A stretch of 64,000 nucleotides of DNA from Rhodocyclaceae bacterium (lineage in GTDB: Bacteria > Pseudomonadota > Gammaproteobacteria > Burkholderiales > Rhodocyclaceae), in NCBI GenBank assembly GCA_016702335.1, contig JADJEF010000020.1:558001-622000 (forward strand), read 5' to 3'. This document shows positions 61,660 through 64,000 of the stretch, one piece after another; position 1 is the stretch's first letter; each line of letters starts with the position of its first letter. A model generated the notes under the pieces. That model saw nothing but the letters and a program-made list of their open reading frames with translations. It ran no database searches and was not told the DNA's origin. A program made the position numbers and the translations under genes.

Positions 61660-62340
61660 ATGAATCCGATCCGTTCTGACGCCATTGCATTACCGCATGG
61701 TGGCACCGAGGCCATGCTGGCCAGCAACAAAGTGATCCGCAATACCTACATGCTGTTGTCGATGACGCTGGCATTTTCGGCGCTGACGGCCGGTGCGTCG
61801 GTGGCGCTCTCACTGCCGCATCCCGGCATCATCATTACGCTGGTCGGCTACTTCGGCCTGCTGTTTGGTATTACCAGGATGCGCAACAGTGCCTGGGCCA
61901 TCCCGCTGGTGTTCGCTTTGACCGGCTTCATGGGCTACACCCTCGGCCCGATCATCAGCCACTACCTGAGCCTGCCCAACGGTGGCCAGACGGTAATGAT
62001 GGCGATGGGCGGCACGGCTGCGATCTTTCTCGGCCTTTCCAGCTACGCACTGACCACGAAGAAGGATTTCAGCTTCATGGGCGGCTTTCTGATGGTCGGT
62101 GTGCTGGTGGCATTTCTGGCCGGCCTGGCGGCGATCTTCTTCGAGATTCAGGCACTGTCGCTCGCCGTGTCCGCCGCCTTTGTGCTGCTGATGTCCGGCC
62201 TCATCCTGTTTGAGACCAGCAACATCATCCATGGCGGCGAAACCAACTACGTCATGGCCACTGTTTCGCTGTTCGTGTCCATTTTCAACCTCTTCACGAG
62301 CTTGTTGCACCTGCTCGGCTTCGCCGGCAGCGGCGATTAA
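61660..62340 (+). CDS. Bax inhibitor-1 (YccA/YbhL) family protein
   Basis: A 226-aa seven-transmembrane protein. The BI-1 pattern is present: NKVIRNTYMLLSMTLAFSAL, FALTGFMGYTLGPI, and the late SGLILFETSNIIHGGETNYV with the acidic Asp/Glu-type half-channel residues. It probably interacts with the FtsH protease system or acts as a proton-sensitive leak channel. AAAGGAG lies seven bases before the ATG. Confidence 0.92.
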   Translation: MNPIRSDAIALPHGGTEAMLASNKVIRNTYMLLSMTLAFSALTAGASVALSLPHPGIIITLVGYFGLLFGITRMRNSAWAIPLVFALTGFMGYTLGPIISHYLSLPNGGQTVMMAMGGTAAIFLGLSSYALTTKKDFSFMGGFLMVGVLVAFLAGLAAIFFEIQALSLAVSAAFVLLMSGLILFETSNIIHGGETNYVMATVSLFVSIFNLFTSLLHLLGFAGSGD

Positions 62341-62354
62341 TCGCGCAGTAGCGC

Positions 62355-62378
62355 CACCCCGGACCATGGTTCGGGGTG
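62355..62378. terminator. hairpin between converging genes
   Basis: 10-bp stem (CACCCCGGAC / GTTCGGGGTG, one G-T pair) with loop CATG, 14 bases after the BI-1 stop and 20 bases after the end of the opposing gene. It probably terminates both, though no T-run follows. Confidence 0.65.
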
Positions 62379-62398
62379 CAGATTGCCCCGTGCGCCGG

Positions 62399-63646
62399 TC
62401 AGAGTCCTTTTGCGGCCGCTATCTCTACTTGAATTTGATGGAGCGCCGCATCGACATCGTGCGGAGGGTTCAAAAAGGCTCTGATCCCGTTGAAGACCGG
62501 CTTGACCAGCGCCGCATTGGCATCGCGGTCGAAAAAGAACGTGAGACTGGCCGCCTGATCAAGGATCGCGCGCTGGGAGTTCATGAAGGCATCCTTACTC
62601 AACGGCACCTGCTTCAACGGAGATATCTGATTGACGCTCTCGTTGTAGGCGTTAAGGTTTGCAGGTTGTGCCAGAAACTTGAGAAAGCGGTGCGCATCGC
62701 GGTGGTTTTTCCCCTTCGCCGGGAGTACCAGCACGTCCAGCGGTGCCTCTTCGGTCATGGGCACCTTGCTTACCTGATGGGGAAAAGGAAAAAACCCGAT
62801 CTCTTTTTTGATATTGGCGGGAATTTTTGCCCCGGCAAAGCCGCCCATCAGCACCATCCCCACCTGATCTCGATAGAGATAGGGGAACACACCGTCCCAA
62901 TCCAGTGCCATGCTGGGCTCGTGGAAATAGCCTTTGTTCAGCAAATCCTTCCACTCGACAAACACCGCCTTGACCCGTGGGTCGGAAAACGGAATTTCGC
63001 CACTGAGCAGTTTCTGGTGAAAGGCGATGCCATTGAGCCGCAGGTTGAGGTAATCAAACCAGGCCGCCGCCGGCCAGCCATTGATCGCACCGACCGCGAA
63101 GGGCGCGATACCGGCGTCCTTGAGGCGCTGACTGATCCGGCGAAAATCGTCTTTGCTGGTGGGTACCGCAATACCCAGTTGCTCGAACAGAGGCTTGCGA
63201 TAAAAGAAGCCCCACGGGTAGTACGACAGCGGAAACCCATAGGTACCACCGTCAATCACCGTCGCGTCCAGCGTCGGTTTGGACATGACAGCACGCAGTC
63301 CGCGCACGGTTTCCCAGTCGATGGGGACGATCAGTTTCTTTGCCGCCATCGCATTAAGTCGCTCACCAGCAAACCAGAACGCGATATCGATGGGTTCTTT
63401 GGCGATGGTGGCTTCGAACTCCGCCTTGTACGTTTCCTGGGGCCACTCACGATTGATCACCTGGATATCGGGGTTTGCCGCAGCGAATCGGTCGACCATG
63501 CTCACCCATGCGGTACGCTGAACACCGCTCGAAATCATGAAATGCACGACCAACTGGCCGGCGAGTGCCTGCCCCACGGACAACGTCAGCAGGGCAAACA
63601 GCGCCAAGTTCGCCGTCAAAGATCGAAGTGTCGTCACGCCCCTCAT
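62399..63646 (-). CDS. extracellular solute-binding protein, family 1
   Basis: A 415-aa periplasmic binding protein of the sugar type (SBP_bac_1). Signal peptide to about residue 29 (LALFALLTLSVGQALAG). Blocks: VHFMISSGVQRTAWVSMVDRFAAANPDIQV, IAFWFAGERLN, YGFPLSYYPWGFFYRKPLFEQLGI, and FLKFLAQPANLNAYNE. No permease or ATPase gene is adjacent within the window (its upstream side ends 350 bases later). ATG 63646 overlaps the stop of a 15-codon leader frame. Confidence 0.85.
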   Translation of the reverse strand: MRGVTTLRSLTANLALFALLTLSVGQALAGQLVVHFMISSGVQRTAWVSMVDRFAAANPDIQVINREWPQETYKAEFEATIAKEPIDIAFWFAGERLNAMAAKKLIVPIDWETVRGLRAVMSKPTLDATVIDGGTYGFPLSYYPWGFFYRKPLFEQLGIAVPTSKDDFRRISQRLKDAGIAPFAVGAINGWPAAAWFDYLNLRLNGIAFHQKLLSGEIPFSDPRVKAVFVEWKDLLNKGYFHEPSMALDWDGVFPYLYRDQVGMVLMGGFAGAKIPANIKKEIGFFPFPHQVSKVPMTEEAPLDVLVLPAKGKNHRDAHRFLKFLAQPANLNAYNESVNQISPLKQVPLSKDAFMNSQRAILDQAASLTFFFDRDANAALVKPVFNGIRAFLNPPHDVDAALHQIQVEIAAAKGL

Positions 63647-63690
63647 GCGAGGTGCCTAACTAATCCAGTGAGCAGGGATTGGGTGTTCAT
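63643..63690 (-). CDS. possible 15-codon leader peptide
   Basis: GGAGG stands 5 bases before an ATG encoding MNTQSLLTGLVRHLA; its TGA overlaps the start of the binding-protein gene (ATGA). The binding-protein ATG has no ribosome site of its own, so translation may depend on reinitiation from this leader. Confidence 0.4.
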   Translation of the reverse strand: MNTQSLLTGLVRHLA

Positions 63691-63974
63691 GATCGCCTCC
63701 GGGTCGTCTCTCGGAGCAGGGGGCCCGCTCCGGTACCAACTATGATTTTGCGGAATTAAACTACCATCACCGATCGCCGGCAAGCAAAACCTCAGGGCGC
63801 GCGTTCGCCAGTAAAGCGTCGCAGCCTCACCGCTATCCACGCCGCCCCCGGTCGCAGGAAAGCCCTATGACCACTAACCCGCCGCGGTGACTGCCCGTCG
63901 CGACACGCATGTTGCCCGTCACCATCGGGGCGACGAAACCATCAAGGGTGTCCACCGAAGCAACATGGCCTGAT
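63691..63974. other. 284 bases with no recognised gene
   Basis: Upstream region of the solute-binding gene. It presumably holds that gene's promoter. No coherent frame, RNA gene or repeat is seen until repeat copy 15 begins. Confidence 0.4.
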
Positions 63975-64000
63975 CAATCGCCGTGTCACCAGCGCCGACT
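63975..64000 (-). repeat. dispersed repeat copy 15, cut by the window end
   Basis: The minus strand reads AGTCGGCGCTGG, variable TGACA, CGGCG, ATTG. It is identical over its visible length to copy 8 in bioH. Confidence 0.82.

Noticed and set aside
2439..64000. CRISPR array or integron attC sites as an explanation of the repeats
   Set aside because: Copies are far apart, on both strands, without regular spacers and without cas or integrase genes.
2439..64000. Neisseria-type DNA uptake sequence
   Set aside because: The minus strand contains GCCGTCT, which is part of the Neisseria signal, but that part overlaps the variable positions of this family and the invariant core is different.

Overview
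The window looks like chromosomal DNA of a GC-rich betaproteobacterium, most like Rhodocyclales/Nitrosomonadales. This rests on the split aceE-aceF-lpdA operon with a lipoyl-bearing Lpd, the argA-yggX pair, the tkt-gap-pgk-pyk-fba-purC cluster, and a PAP-type polyphosphate kinase. Placement to genus is not possible from the sequence alone. A phosphoribulokinase and a fructose-bisphosphatase head the sugar-phosphate cluster, so the organism can probably run a Calvin cycle; no RuBisCO gene lies in the window.

Layout. 1-1641: end of a flavoprotein gene, xthA and a PilZ gene. 1676-14639: a long minus-strand block, fbp-prk-tkt-gap-pgk-pyk-fba-purC-DUF2189-prlC, for central carbon metabolism. 14961-17686: small genes (GFA, a frameshifted DUF2834 gene, LprI-like, Sel1, DUF1131-like). 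17771-20197: MlaE-like permease, MCE protein and lipoprotein, with no ATPase. 20289-30555: three stand-alone periplasmic binding-protein genes of one broad type and a fourth further on, with pepN, an HPP membrane protein, an IS1595 relic, a hemolysin-III protein and a chemoreceptor among them. 30832-39058: biotin genes bioF, bioH and bioC, split by a reversed two-gene signalling module (a kinase with three binding-protein domains and a diguanylate cyclase). 39077-41741: another kinase, a decayed molybdopterin oxidoreductase gene and a thioredoxin-like gene. 41767-46495: rsmE-pap, argA-yggX and rpiA. 46544-50384: two paralogous PilZ-like proteins around a small secreted protein. 50420-56331: pyruvate dehydrogenase operon. 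56380-63646: TonB receptor, SlyD-like isomerase, VC0807-family protein, TerC-USP pair, BI-1 protein and a solute-binding protein.

The most unusual signal is a family of at least 15 copies of a roughly 32-bp dispersed repeat. It has an invariant 12-nt core (AGTCGGCGCTGG), five variable positions and then an invariant CGGCG. Copies lie on both strands. Seven are intergenic and eight lie in frame inside protein genes (prlC, fbp, an Mla-type lipoprotein, pepN, bioH, lpdA and aceF twice), where most seem to have added residues in loops or linkers. Subfamilies share identical variable positions, which points to copying. This is the best candidate here for an undescribed element. A second unusual feature is the broken bioF-bioH junction, which leaves a decayed duplicate of the bioH start behind bioF.
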